Origin: Incurvaria masculella
Lineage: Eukaryota > Arthropoda > Insecta > Lepidoptera > Incurvariidae
NCBI GenBank assembly: GCA_946894095.1
Contig: OX335653.1
Location: forward strand, 2,175,001-2,239,000
Direction: 5' to 3'
Length of the DNA stretch: 64,000 nt
This document shows positions 22,703 through 33,675 of the stretch, piece by piece. The first letter of the stretch is position 1. The number at the start of each line of letters is the position of its first letter. The notes under the pieces were generated by a model. The model worked only from the letters and a program-made list of their open reading frames with translations. It ran no database searches and was not told the DNA's origin. The translations under genes were made by a program, and so were the position numbers.

Positions 22703-25700
22703 GTACGTCTCTAGACCTTGAACCCTAGACCTTGGCGAAGCATGGGGTTGTCAGTGGCATATCTTGATATCGTGATAGATAGATATCGTGCGTTCTCCGA
22801 GCCCGTGTATGCCTAAGTACCTAGGTATGTGATGTCTGTTGACGAAAAACGCAACAAACACACCCTAACATACACAGGGCATCCCGAAATTCAACGTCAC
22901 GGCCACTGGCTGAGAGACCAGCTTCCAGTTCTTGTAAAAACAAGATTCGAACAAACTGTTTACGTAATTAACGACGTCCATTAATAATTTAGTGACTGCG
23001 ATAAATAGCATGGTTATTTGCCACTGATCACACAAAACTAAAATAGGTACCCAGTAGTCGCTTGCCAGTGACTTTCGGGACCCCGTAAAGGTATATATAT
23101 ATACACACACACACACAAATATAATATTTTTTACATAAACGTTTCATTGATATGATACCCCAATAGTAGAGAAGAGCATTAGTATATTGAACAAAGCGGT
23201 ATTTTTTGAGAATACAACCGACGGAATACGAGCGAACAATATATGTAGAATCGAGTCAATGTCAAACAACGGCAGCGTTATCACGACTGATATGCACTAC
23301 CACCATCCGCAATATTCGAAAGAACCAGACATTTATATTCAAATTATATTTTACTCGAGATTTTTGTGTTCTTTTCTCAATGAATCTAATTTTACTAATA
23401 ATGGTAATTTTATGTTGCAGAGAAAAGCAAAAACCAGTAGCCATCAGCGGCGCGCAGCAGTCCAAGCGACGCAAGCGCTCCGCGCCTCTGCTGCCCAACG
23501 CGCGCCTTTACCAGCCCGCCCCGCATCGGCATCGCATCGCCTTTGCGAACCCGCACCTCCTCCCCACTACCCCCGTGCCCGCCGACAGGCCCACGCGCCT
23601 CCCGTGGCCCGGGGCGACCTCTCCCGGCGTCCTCGGCACCGCTTCGAACGTCATCGTCGAACTTACTCAACAGATCGCCACGCATCAGCCACGCCCTGCT
23701 TCCAAAAAGTCCCGCAAGAAACGCGATCCTATCTCGCTCTCAAGTACAGCAAAGGCCTCCATCGTGGTTAACTTGCCGAAGGTCGATATCCTACCCGAAC
23801 TCTCTTCGCCGGAAAGGATTCGACCCGTTTTCCCCAAGGGAATATGCTCGGACCAGGGGGATTCGTTTAAAATAGACGAACTCCCGAATCCGACCACTCT
23901 GCGCAGTTCATCAGCATTCAAGCTGTGCCTGGAAAGGCTTAATAGTCCGGTGAATCAATCTTCGGACGCTGGGAGCAACCACAAGCAAGCCTATAACCCT
24001 ACGAGCTCGTACTTCAGGCAATCTCAAAAAATATCTCTGCAGAAGACGAAGGAATCAAGGATCTGCGAAAGTAAAGTCAAGCGACAGGAACTTGTTGTGA
24101 CCAATCCAAGAAGCGCAGTGGATGACGACTATAGTGCCAGTCTAAGGGCAGAATCACTAGAGACCGAACGTGCAATAGCTAAGACGAGTTCCCTGTATCG
24201 ATATTTCTTAGACGGTAACCATAATAAACAATTCGTTGAGCCGAAAGAACAAATTTCCAAAAAAAACAAAAGCGAAGCGAAGATGTCGGGAAAGGAGCGC
24301 GGGGGCCAGCACTCGGCTAGCCCCGAGGACTTCTCCGACGGCAACGAGACTCTGTCGGCGCCGAGCGAGTTTCTTGCAGAAGTGAGTTGATAAATCCAGA
24401 TTCACATTTATTTATAACAAAACCGTAAAAGTAGTATTCAGAGTAACTGTTGTAACGCCAACTGTTGGCGTGCCGACTTGAATACGTGGGTTTTCTCCGG
24501 GCAAAATCGAATTTTGTTTGGTTAGCCCGGACAATCCGGGTTATAAATGTTGTCAGTTCTGAATACGACTGCAGGATTTAGCGGGAAAAATATTAGATTC
24601 GATCAGTTTTTACAGTTAAAAACCGGCCAAGTGCGAGGCGGGCTCGCACACGAAGGGTTCCGTACCATCGTACAAGATTTAACACAAAAAATCACGTTTT
24701 TTTGTATGTAACTTTTTTATGTTTTTTTCTATTTTACCTAGTTGTTGTTGTAGCGGCAAAATAAATACACACTCTGTAAAAAATTCAGCTGCCTACCTAT
24801 TAAGGTTGATGAGATACAGCCCTGTGACAGACGGACGGACGGACGGACAGCGGAGGCTTAGTAATAGGGTTCCGTTTTCACCCTATGGGTACGGAACCCT
24901 AAAAAGGACCTACGATTACTTGAAATATTGAGTTTTCATCCGATTACTGTGCCTCGTTCTGATGATTAATAGGGTGCTATCGAACATGAATCTAAAAGCT
25001 ACTGTCATTATTGTGCCATCGTAAGCGTGAAAAGGTAAATCGCTAATGGCATATAAAGAAAAACGGCTCCATACAGCCATGTCTTAGGAAAAATTAAACA
25101 TTACGGATAATGTTATTCTGATTGTTTTCCAGTTTCTGAGCGCCATAATGCAGCGCAAGTACGTGAGCGCTCTCAAGTACTGCAAACTGATTCTTCAGTA
25201 CGAGCCTAATAATGTCACGGCTAAAGAGTTTCACCCGCTGCTGGAAGAGAAACTGAAGATTGCAGACAGAGGTCCGTATCATCACGCTGCTATTTGCAAT
25301 TTCGAAAGGTAGAATGCCCGGCACTGATGTCAATGTCTACCCCAGTCAATCGCCATTTCAAACACCAGTGGCTGTGCAGATATCAAATCCGATAGGGTTT
25401 TGGTTCTGCGTGGCCAACATCAATCGTGGAAATTCTAAAATGCACAATGCCGTGGTATTTCCCATAAAGTCCGGTAGTGCGAGCACCCAATAAGTTCCAA
25501 CGATTTTGAGTTGAGTATCCTCACTCAAACTGCGGTTTGACAGCTCATAATGTATTAAACTGACAGCACTAATCGAAGTAGCAACCGCAGCTGCAAGTTG
25601 CAAAATTTCCATGCTCGCCTTGCGGGTTCATCAAACATGATGTGCTGCCAGGCATGATTTTCGAAGCCTTTACATAAAGAAATCTGTTACAGACGAGGGC

Positions 25701-28700
25701 TCAAGCGGTGCCGAGCCGCCGGCGGAGGGCCCCCACACGGACCCATCCGATGGAACCACACCAGAGCATCACCATACCGACGACAAGGAGGTATGCTACG
25801 AGCTAACAACCACCATTCAATGTTTCCTGATGTTTTCGTGTGAATTGACGACCTTCGTGCTAATGTACTTAGCCACAGCCTCCAGAAGCAAGGGCGTCGC
25901 CAGCCGATGGCGCAGGGGGGGGGCAAGTTGACTTTACCTACTACAATTCATACTTTTCTTATTCTCATTGGTGAATTCATTCGAGTTTCGACGTACGGGA
26001 TGATTATTCAGGCTTGAACTTCAAGCATATCAACTCAAAGACTTATGACTTTGGTTGCATTATATTTGGCAACTTTTTTAGAATCTCTAGGGGGGGGGGG
26101 GCAGCTGCCCCTCCCTGCCCCCTCTTGGCGACGCCCTTGTCCAGAAGCTACAGTATAAAAACAGTTGCGGTATATCTCGGCTTTTAGGACGAGGGTTCTT
26201 CGTACAACTCGGACGACTCTTCCATCCTGGACGACGAGCTCGAGGAGGAGGAGTCGGCCCGTGGCGCGAGCGGCGACGGCGCGGCGGCCGCCGACTCGCC
26301 GCTGACTTCTTCGCGCACGCGCTCTTCGAAGCGCGCCACAGACTCGGACAGATCGCTTCCTTCCAGTGTGTATTATTTATGAAGTAGTATCGTAGCATGC
26401 CCAAGCTGTATGTGTAACCACCTGGTAGCTAGTAGGCTCTGTCGGCGAGGGGGCTCTGCAGGTCTATTCCTGGCATTCAGTAATCAGGAATCAGGAATAT
26501 CCGCTCCGGAATATATATTCCTGATCTCTATGGAATGAGAAGATGAAAAAAAACATGTATAATTCCAGCTAACGTTCTACCAAAACAGAAAGAAAAATGT
26601 TACAGAAATTGATATTTTATGCATGGATTTTTTTTTAAAGTCAGGTCTCTAATATATTCCTTTGCAAGTTTGCGGCTTATATTGATATTAACTAATATTT
26701 ATTATAATACCATTTCAAAGATCATAACATTATCTACCCATTAAGCGAAGAACATGTTTAACTTTTCTCAATTACTTTAACGAAACAATAAAAAAACCGG
26801 TTTCACGCGTTATGCGGGTTGGTCACATTTAGAAAGAATTATTTCGAGCTGCTCTAACTAAGCGACGTCGGGTTCTGGCTATCTCGTTTTAATCGCAAAC
26901 ATTTTTAGGTATGAGGATGCTCTTAAGTTAGGTGAGTCATTTGCCCGTGCTGTATTTCCCGACTGGCGGCGAATAGACGGCGGGGCGGCCGTCAACTCGC
27001 CGCTCACTTATTTGCGCCTAAGACTCGGGGCGCCCGCTGCCTTTCAGTGTAAATACTACTCTTATAACGTAGTGGGCATTCATCAATGCTGGGCATGGAC
27101 GGCTAATACCACACCATCATCGTAATGATATTTGTCCAGCACGCCGCACTCCCCAGGAATTCGGTGCCATGCAAGGATCTTCCCTTTATGAGCACGGCTA
27201 CATTGAACAGGATTGAAAACACGGACAATTTTACATTGAAGTTTTGACCATCTTGGTACCAACTCGGGCGGGCTTAACCCTGCCACCTTGTAGGCGAAAG
27301 CGGACCTAGAGTTTTACATGTATGCCAAACCATGCAGTAGGTAGGTGGTGCATTTCCCGCCTAGCGGCGAACATACGGCGCCGCAGCCGCCGACTCGCCG
27401 CTCACATTGCTTTCTCCCCGACTCCCCTCGTCGTCGCCATAAGGCTCACCCATCGACATACGGCTCACCCGTGTGACATCGCGGCCGTGACGGCCGCACC
27501 GTGTGCGCGCAGGCGGCGGAGAGACGGACAACTGGGCGGCCAACCTGTCGGGCTCCGGCTGCGAGGACGACGACTCGTGCCGGCTCGACGTCGACGACGA
27601 CAACGGCAACGCGGTCAGCGTGACCGTCAGCGCGCGCCACCCCGCCGCCTCCGCCTCCGCCGCCGCCGCAGCCGCGCGCTTCGGTAACACTACGATGCGA
27701 TATTTGTATCAATATGTCTGGACGTTTATTAAACACCAATCAAACTCCATTCAATTAGCCTTGGCCGCTCTTTAAATGTATGAATATGTTCCGTCTTTAG
27801 GGTTCCGCACCCAAAGGCTGCCAACGGAACCCTATTACTAAGCCTTCGCTATCCGCCCGTCCGTCTGTCACAGAGCCGCGTCTCATGAACCGTAATAGGC
27901 AGCTGAAATTTTCACAAAGGGTGTATTTATTTTACCGCTATAACAACAAATAGGTAAAATTAAAAAAATAGTAAAATTTAAATTAACGTGATTTTTTTGT
28001 GTTAAATCATGTATGATGGTACGGAACCCTTCGTGTGCGAGCCCGACTCGCACTTGGGCGGTTTTGTTTGTAAAAGTGACTACGCCGCCCCCATCCCCAT
28101 ACAAACTAGTTTCGGTTGCTACCCCCACCCTTCAATGCTCGCTGAGCTGAGCCCTACTACCTGGTAATTGTATGGGATTCCGGCCGCGTTTCGTGTCACA
28201 GAATCCAAACATCCCCATTGCGCGCGAATATTCTACCGAAATGCATTCGCCAAGTCAGTTCCCACGCACACCAACCCTCCAACACGTCTGCGACTATATT
28301 TTCGTATATACGTTAAAGTTGGGTGGGTATTTTTAGTTTGGTGACAGCTGGTCTCATTGTTGACGTGCTAGATGCCACATCTCCTCCTTTTTTACTGAGG
28401 AAATAAGGTTTCTTAGCTTAAATTAGGATTAAGATAATTAAAGTTTACTTTATTAGGCTGATTTTCCGTCTGTTTCATATTCGTGACGTCACAGCTGCCC
28501 TGTGCGAAGAGAACGACAACGCACCCTCCGCCGCCAGCAGCGCCTCCAACGACAACTACAGGGTGGGTTTTTGGCCTTTACATGGGCCGTGTTCCGATTT
28601 GAACCATTGTTACTAAAAGCGAGATCACAACTAGTCCGATTCGCGCTTACAGCCCTTAAAATTGCGTCCCGCGAACGGTGTTACGTCATCGCTTCGTCAC

Positions 28701-29502
28701 GCAATGCCGTACACAGAGCTCGCGCTTTGGAGGTAGGGCACTGTGTGTGCAACTGTCAATGTCACTTTTGACGTTTCTAAATCGTAGTCTATCGGCTTTC
28801 CACCGTGTAGTCACAAAACGTTAAATGTCCCTCAGTTGAAAATTCATGTTCAGCTTAGAGCAATTAATTAGATTCAAATTTAAGGTTGATTGTTACAATT
28901 AATGTCATTTGTTCCATGCTTGTTGTTTTGTTTCCGTAAGCGCGTACACAAACGGTCCGAATCGTTTGTAATGATTACAGCTTTGAGCGTGCAATCTGAT
29001 TCGGGATACCAAACCGGAACGCGCAGCTAGTAGGTAATGACATAGCACACCCTGTTTCAGATGCAACCAATGGCCATGCAATGACCATCCCTTTGATTTT
29101 ATTTATAAAACTTTATGTACAATGCCACGCCTACTGCCATGCTGTTCGCTTAACACACCTCAACGGAACTGGGTGCTATGCCAGGACCTTTTTATTACAC
29201 GGTTACATTGTACTGGATGGAAAACACGTAGAATTTCTTAGTGACGCCTCGACCCACGATTTATTTGATTGAACCCATGGCCTCTGAAATAAGGAACCAC
29301 GGTCGTTAAGAACGGCCCATAAACGATTACTAATTATTTGAAAACCACTGTTCCAATTTAATGGATACTAAAAATCGAATATCAGGCATCTGTTAGAAGG
29401 TATCTGTATCTGTAATAATTATGTTTACAGAAGCAACAAGAAGAGCTGAGACGGTCAAAGATCCAGCAACTGAGGTCGCAGTACGTTCACACGGTCAACT
29501 GA
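22580..29502 (+). CDS. ERICH2-like (glutamate-rich protein 2) gene, 5' end missing
   Basis: Eight exons joined by GT/AG introns in consistent phase: 22580-22702, 23421-24381, 25133-25271, 25693-25790, 26188-26365, 27513-27683, 28495-28562, 29431-29502. They give 602 residues plus a stop. Residues 42-361 are a low-complexity, basic, Ser/Pro-rich region with a possible nuclear-localisation cluster (KRRKRS). Residues 362-407 form a TPR-like helical hairpin (MQRKYVSALKYCKLILQYEP), which resembles the conserved C-terminal segment of vertebrate ERICH2. Acidic, Ser-rich exons follow (DDELEEEES), then a short coiled-coil end (KQQEELRRSKIQQLRSQ). The molecular function of ERICH2 is not established. 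The initiator exon was not found and may lie upstream. The family call rests on memory of the hairpin, so it is moderate. The exon structure is better supported than the name. Confidence 0.65.
23421..24381 (+). CDS. ERICH2-like exon 2 (long, low complexity)
   Basis: 961 bp, acceptor TTTTATGTTGCAG, donor GAA|GTGAGT. Encodes 320 residues: basic cluster QQSKRRKRSAPLL, proline-rich segment, several Ser/Lys stretches, and an acidic end (SPEDFSDGNETLSAPSEF). The open frame continues upstream into the intron to 23206, but the splice signal and phase make 23421 the boundary. No catalytic domain is seen; probably disordered. Confidence 0.7.
24618..24906 (+). repeat. Dispersed repeat family B, intronic
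   Basis: From AAAACCGGCCAAGTGCGAGG to GGTACGGAACCCTAAAAA, in the intron after exon 2 and in the same orientation as the gene. Confidence 0.8.
25133..25271 (+). CDS. ERICH2-like exon 3 (TPR-like hairpin)
   Basis: Acceptor GATTGTTTTCCAG, donor GAG|GTCCGT, phase 0 in and 1 out. Encodes two amphipathic helices with the signature LQYEPNN followed by AKEFHPLLEEKLKI. This is the diagnostic segment for the family assignment. The pattern of A-x-x-Y/L-C and E-P-x-N resembles a tetratricopeptide unit. Confidence 0.8.
25693..25790 (+). CDS. ERICH2-like exon 4 (acidic)
   Basis: Acceptor AATCTGTTACAG, donor GAG|GTATGC. With the split codon it begins DEGSSGAEPPAEGP and ends HHHTDDKE. Its start resembles that of exon 5 (DEGSS), suggesting an old exon duplication. 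Confidence 0.7.
25889..26139. mobile_element. hAT-type MITE with perfect 8-bp target duplication (251 bp)
   Basis: Termini CAAGGGCGTCGCCA and TGGCGACGCCCTTG are inverse, apart from one or two subterminal differences, and lead into G-runs/C-runs (GGGGGGGGG). TCCAGAAG flanks both sides (25881-25888 and 26140-26147). Lies in the intron between exons 4 and 5. No transposase is present. Confidence 0.9.
26188..26365 (+). CDS. ERICH2-like exon 5 (Glu/Asp/Ser-rich)
   Basis: Acceptor ATCTCGGCTTTTAG, donor TCCA|GTGTGT. Encodes DEGSSYNSDDSSILDDELEE followed by an Ala-rich run and Ser/Arg-rich end (SSRTRSSKRATDSDRS). Decayed partial copies of its second half lie in the next intron. Confidence 0.75.
26960..27060 (+). 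pseudogene. Decayed partial duplicate of ERICH2-like exon 5
   Basis: GGCGGGGCGGCCGTCAACTC, GCCGCTCACTTATTTGCGCC and CTTTCAGTGTAAAT align with exon 5's GCGCGGCGGCCGCCGACTC, GCCGCTGACTTCTTCGCGC and CTTCCAGTGTGTAT. Stops and small indels prevent coding use. Confidence 0.6.
27085..27345 (-). mobile_element. SINE family A, intronic
   Basis: Reverse copy from GGGCATGGACGGCTAATACC to AGAGTTTTACATG, lacking the head. It separates the two decayed exon-5 copies. Confidence 0.7.
27355..27430 (+). pseudogene. Second decayed partial copy of ERICH2-like exon 5
   Basis: Core GGCGCCGCAGCCGCCGACTC then GCCGCTCACATTGCTTTC. Its upstream flank (CATTTCCCGCCTAGCGGCG) is shared with the 26960 copy (TATTTCCCGACTGGCGGCG), so these two are closer to each other than to the functional exon. 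Confidence 0.5.
27513..27683 (+). CDS. ERICH2-like exon 6 (acidic then Ala-rich)
   Basis: Acceptor CCGTGTGCGCGCAG, donor TTCG|GTAACA. Encodes GGETDNWAANLSGSGCEDDD, then DVDDDNGNAVSVTVSARH, then an Ala/Ser homopolymer (AASASAAAAAAR). Very GC-rich compared with the flanking intron. Confidence 0.7.
27796..28070 (-). repeat. Dispersed repeat family B, intronic
   Basis: From TTTAGGGTTCCGCACCC to GAGCCCGACTCGCACTTGG, intron after exon 6. Confidence 0.8.
28165..28400 (+). repeat. Dispersed repeat P, intronic
   Basis: Uninterrupted counterpart of the copy split at 5704-6408: CGCCAAGTCAGTTCCC, CGTCTGCGACTAT, GCTAGATGCCACATCTCC. Confidence 0.65.
28495..28562 (+). CDS. ERICH2-like exon 7 (short)
   Basis: Acceptor GACGTCACAG, donor AGG|GTGGGT. 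Encodes LCEENDNAPSAASSASNDNY plus R, continuing the acidic/Ser-rich character. Phase matches exons 6 and 8. Confidence 0.65.
28585..28996 (+). repeat. Dispersed repeat Q copy 1
   Basis: Shares long blocks with 42476-42868: TCCGATTTGAACCAT, GTCACGCAATGC, GTTGTTTTGTTTCCGTAAG, CGAATCGTTTGTAATG and GAGCGTGCAATCTGATTC. Non-coding, in the intron after exon 7. Confidence 0.75.
29085..29280 (-). mobile_element. SINE family A fragment, intronic
   Basis: Degraded reverse copy (GGTGCTATGCCAGGACC, TACATTGTACTGGATGG) in the last intron of the ERICH2-like gene. Confidence 0.5.
29431..29502 (+). CDS. ERICH2-like last exon found, with stop
   Basis: Acceptor AATTATGTTTACAG. Encodes KQQEELRRSKIQQLRSQ, a short charged helix, then YVHTVN and TGA at 29500-29502. 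A strong alternative donor (GCA|GTACGT at 29481) lies just before the stop, so some transcripts may splice on to exons not recognised here. Confidence 0.6.
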   Translation, partial: KQQEELRRSKIQQLRSQYVHTVN

Positions 29503-30419
29503 AGTCGCCGCTTAAACCCCACTATTTGTTCCGTTCTGCCAACATTTTCATTTTTCTTTCGTCATTACCTTTCAAACTTTTGTTTGAACTGTTTGCAATC
29601 TCGATTGATGTCTTCTTAGACCAAATAACTTACCTTACATAAATATTAGTCTTGTCAAATTAAAATATTTTTATATGCATAAGAACCTACTTAAACTCTC
29701 ATCGCGACCTGATTTGAGCAATAAGTCGACCTGTGTTAGGTAGAAAGTATAAGCAATTTACGTAGAACAATGGAAGTAAATTGTAATATGTGCTGATGTA
29801 CTTCAAACTATTCAACAATGTTAACGATGACAGACATCTAGCAAAGGTGTTATGTTATATTAGGTCTGTATAACTAATCATTAAATTGACTAGCCTTGTA
29901 TAGCTTGTTGGAGCGTCAAACATATCTCGTGTTATAGTGAAAATCGATGTCAAGTTAGGACCAATGTCTGTAGATTTTTTTCTCATTAGGGTTTGAATGA
30001 GATGCATATCTGAAGGTTTGACCATAACTTTTTTATTGTCATCGTCTAGTGATGAAACATTTCTTACCTACCTATCTAAACTGAACGGTTTCAAGTGACC
30101 CGAGGCAGAAAAATCCGCGATTCTGGAGACCGGGTAGAATCACTTGTGTTTATTTAAATATTTATATTTCAAAGCGGTCTGAACATATTGATGCATGATT
30201 ATAGCATGATGGGTAATGGCACTTTTGTAAAAAAAAAAAAACTAACCCGAAATGTATTATTGTGTATCCCGCATAGTGCTGCAGATTTTGTTTTGCGCTG
30301 CCACGGCCAAGCTGTGTGATTCCGACATGGCCATCTTAATTAAGTATATCGATCGGAATGCGTGTTTTTGTGCATGCGAACCATTAACTTGAAACGTGGC
30401 CCAACTTTCGAATTATTTT
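29503..30419. other. Gene-free stretch downstream of the ERICH2-like stop
   Basis: The 3' UTR must begin here, but no canonical AATAAA was picked out close to the stop. AT-rich; nothing else recognised. Confidence 0.35.
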
Positions 30420-31110
30420 CAGCGCATGGTCGAATATTTACGCAAGTAGTTTCACTTGCGCATGTGTGCGCGTGGTCGATCCATGGCCAACTGTTTACGC
30501 AAGTGGGTTCACATGCACAAGCACACGTGTGCGCATGGTTGATCCATGCCCAAATGCTTACACAAGTGGTTTCACATGCACAAGCACACGTGTGCGCATA
30601 TGGTCGATCCATGGCCGACCGTTTACGCAAGTAGTTTCACTTGCGCATGTGTGCGCGTGGTCGATCCATGGCCAACTGTTTACGCAAGTGGGTTCACATG
30701 CACAAGCACACGTGTGCGCATGGTTGATCCATGCCCAAATGCTTACACAAGTGGTTTCACATGCACAAGCACACGTGTGCGCATATGGTCGATCCATGGC
30801 CGACCGTTTACGCAAGTAGTTTCACTTGCGCATGTGTGCGCGTGGTCGATCCGCGGCCGACTGTTTACGCAAGTGGGTTCACATGCACAAGCACACGTGT
30901 GCGCATGGTTGATCCATGCCCAAATGCTTACACAAGTGGTTTCACATGCACAAGCACACGTGTGCGCATATGGTCGATCCATGGCCGACCGTTTACGCAA
31001 GTAGTTTCACTTGCGCATGTGTGCGCGTGGTCGATCCGCGGCCGACTGTTTACGCAAGAAGTTCCACAAGCAACAAGCACACGCGTTCTCACGGTCTATC
31101 CATGGCCGAC
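30420..31110 (+). repeat. Higher-order minisatellite, 185-bp period with ~62-bp subunits
   Basis: GCAAGTAGTTTCACTTGCGC recurs at 30443, 30628, 30813 and 30998, exactly 185 bp apart. Each 185-bp unit is made of three related ~60-63-bp blocks built on TTTACGCAAGT, TTCACATGCACAAGCACACG and TGTGCGCATGGTYGATCCATG. About 3.6 units, ending in a diverged block near 31110. Long overlapping frames on both strands are by-products of the repetition, and 185 is not a multiple of 3. Confidence 0.9.
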
Positions 31111-31856
31111 TAAGTAGTTGACATGCACAAGTACATGTGTACTTGGATGACATGAATTAGGTCCTCATTATATTTTTTCAAAATAATCTATACTTACCAT
31201 GATGTTCCCAGACACACAAGCATTTATATCGTGATTTGATCGGCTTTTAAAATTTGCTCTCTGCAACACAAGGCCTAACAATCAATAGTGAGGTTGAATT
31301 AGTAACTTTTCTATTCTGAACTGATTCAATGAATGTAACGAGAAGACTGAGCGAGTTGATAACACAATTTATAAAGTAGATTAGATTTTCGATGTTGCCT
31401 AGTCTCTTAGGCGTTGAACAAGTTTATTACCTACCAATGTGTGTTTCGACGATATGTTGAAATAATCATCTTATAAAAATAGTTAAAACTGTGTGCGTGT
31501 ACACATTCCCTTGTGTTGTATTTTTTTTCTTATGCCCTGAAATGTATTTGTTATGTCCCAATTCAGTAAATAGGACACTTACAGTCGATTTCAGAGTGAA
31601 CCTGTCAAAACTTAGTACGAGATTAACACCGGACAAACCTTACAAAAACCGGTTTAGTCCGACCTTAATATGCGTACTAAAGTTAGTCCACCCACTCTGA
31701 AAAGGGCAGTTACAGTTTTATCTGAATTTAGTGAGAAGAATATTGTTTTACCGAATTCGCAAAATGAGTCGGTTCTTGTCATAAGGTAGTTTTTATAGCA
31801 AGAATATTATTTGATTGTTTCCAAATATGGTGTCTTTACATTATATGTAAACCAAT
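31111..31856. other. Gene-free stretch
   Basis: No recognised gene or repeat. The frame at 31491-31700 has no supporting features. Confidence 0.35.
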
Positions 31857-32604
31857 GGGGCATAAACACGGAGGATAGAGGGAGAGAGGAGATGTTTTCA
31901 ACTCATATTACTAAGGATCGCAGCGTGACATTGTGCGGGGTAGCGGGGAGAAAATCGCTTCATGGTGGGGTCCTGCACCGCCCATTTTTGCGAAATCCAT
32001 CTACCGGAAGAATTGATATTCTGGTAGCAGCTATTTCGAGAGCTATTCTTAGTGGTTACAAGACTACAACTAGATGGCGCCTTTTAAATGTTACCAAGTG
32101 TTTTTTCTATTAAAAAACCTTAGAAATTTAAATCTATGCCTTCGCGCGGATTCAAATAATTTTAATTTAAAAAATGTCATTAAAATTTGCATCATGAGAT
32201 CAACATTTCTTACCGTAAAACGAAAATGATTGCGCGCCATCTATCGGCACATAGCAAGAGCGATACATCGATACAATGCTCGGATATTGATTTAAATTAT
32301 AAAATATGAGGTTTTTTACTGACAAATAAAACGAAATTCCACCTACAAACTTTCGATTATTTTGTCCTGTGTAATGTTTGCAACATTTTACACAAAATCT
32401 CATCGTGTAATCGACTGTTCGCCGAAAATTGCGCCGCAGACCATAATATTGTCCCACAACCTAACACCGCCAGCGCCATGTCGCGAATGTCGCTAAGCCA
32501 CGCCTTCTTTATCACGTGGGCTGTGACGAAGCGACCCACTTAATGGACACAGAACCAGTTTGCTTAGACCATCTCCTCTCTACCTCTATCCAACGTGGGC
32601 ATAA
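31857..32604. mobile_element. ~750-bp element with ~37-bp inverted ends
   Basis: Left end GGGGCATAAACACGGAGG followed by ATAGAGGGAGAGAGGAGATG. Right end CATCTCCTCTCTACCTCTAT followed by CCAACGTGGGCATAACC. The interior contains a 100-codon frame without recognisable domain and several short ATGGCGCC/GCGCCATCT motifs. A MITE is the likeliest reading. Confidence 0.55.
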
Positions 32605-33162
32605 CCATTGCTACTTACTGTAGATTCTTTATTATTTTGACTAATAACAGCAACGTTACGATGAAAGTAAGATTGTGAGATACATTAGGTAAGGAACTTG
32701 GGACTTCGAGTTGGTTATTAAATTTATTTACCATTTACCAAACATATTTCACCAAAAACCAATCCTTTAGTCTAAAATCTACAAGTTATAAAATTGTTTG
32801 TAAATGCATAAACCAGAAGAATGATTGTGTAAAAACTAGTTTTATATAATTACAAAATCAGTTAATAAATATTTCAAATTGTGTGTACCTTGTTGTTTTC
32901 TTCATCAATCTTTACAATGAAATCCAATAAAACACCAAGTATTATTTGTATATTTTATTCTTACAACTAGAATTATCATTAACAAAACAAGTCATTAAAT
33001 CTAGCTACGTTATGCCGTAGCCCGCACAACACGACTTTTGATTACACTAGACTAGTGCCATCCTATTTGCACGTGGTATGTGGCACGAGAGAGAGCACCA
33101 CTCTTCAAATTGAATTAGACACAGTCGACGTATGAAACTAGAAGGGTAAACGATTCCTTTAA
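32605..33162. other. Gene-free AT-rich stretch
   Basis: Nothing recognised. Confidence 0.35.
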
Positions 33163-33675
33163 GACGAGACTAACTCATTAGCGAGCACGGTACAAACCCG
33201 TGCTATTTCGCTCTGGGACCTTCTCTGTTTCAAAGACCAGACAGGCTCCGTGATGAGGATGATGCAACATGTCCACAAAGTAGTCAATGCGCATAGTGTT
33301 TGATTTGGTAAGATTTACGAAAATTTTAATTACAAAACGACTTTTAGCTAAAATTAAATCAGGACCGCTGTAGTAAAAAATCTAACAAAAATCAACCGGA
33401 TTATAAATCTTCATGAAACAAGCTAGGTCTGATGACAAACCTTTTAGGACCTTTTTATTTTATCGTTGAGTAATCCAAAACCTAAGTTATTGTATAAAAC
33501 GCGCGAAAAATTCGAACTTTCGGTCCTTATAACTTAGAAACCAAACACTATTTTACAATGCCAATGGTCATCAGACATCTAGTTCGATCAAATAAAGCAG
33601 TTTTTTTATCTCTGACAATAAATATGCGCATCTTCTTTCCACGTTTGTATGGGCACTAGAGCGGGCAGGCCCACC
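33163..33675 (+). mobile_element. TTAA-flanked MITE family E copy (513 bp)
   Basis: Body matches 4669-5210 (AACCCGTGCTATTTCGCTC, CATGTCCACAAA, CAAATAAAGCAG). The right end GGCCCACC is followed by TTAA and the left is preceded by TTAA. The left terminus is eroded (GACGAGACTAAC in place of the usual GGTGGCCCAACC). Confidence 0.7.

Noticed and set aside
23187..23771. 194-codon plus-strand frame rich in Arg, Ala and Pro
   Set aside because: It is an alternative frame of ERICH2-like exon 2. The frame with KRRKRS and the downstream splice phases is the consistent one.
30420..31110. CRISPR-like direct repeats
   Set aside because: There are no unique spacers between repeats, the units are long and internally repetitive, and the context is an animal genome.
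30340..31117. Several overlapping frames of 85-152 codons with repeated motifs
   Set aside because: They are by-products of the 185-bp minisatellite, open on both strands, with no domain and a period not divisible by three.
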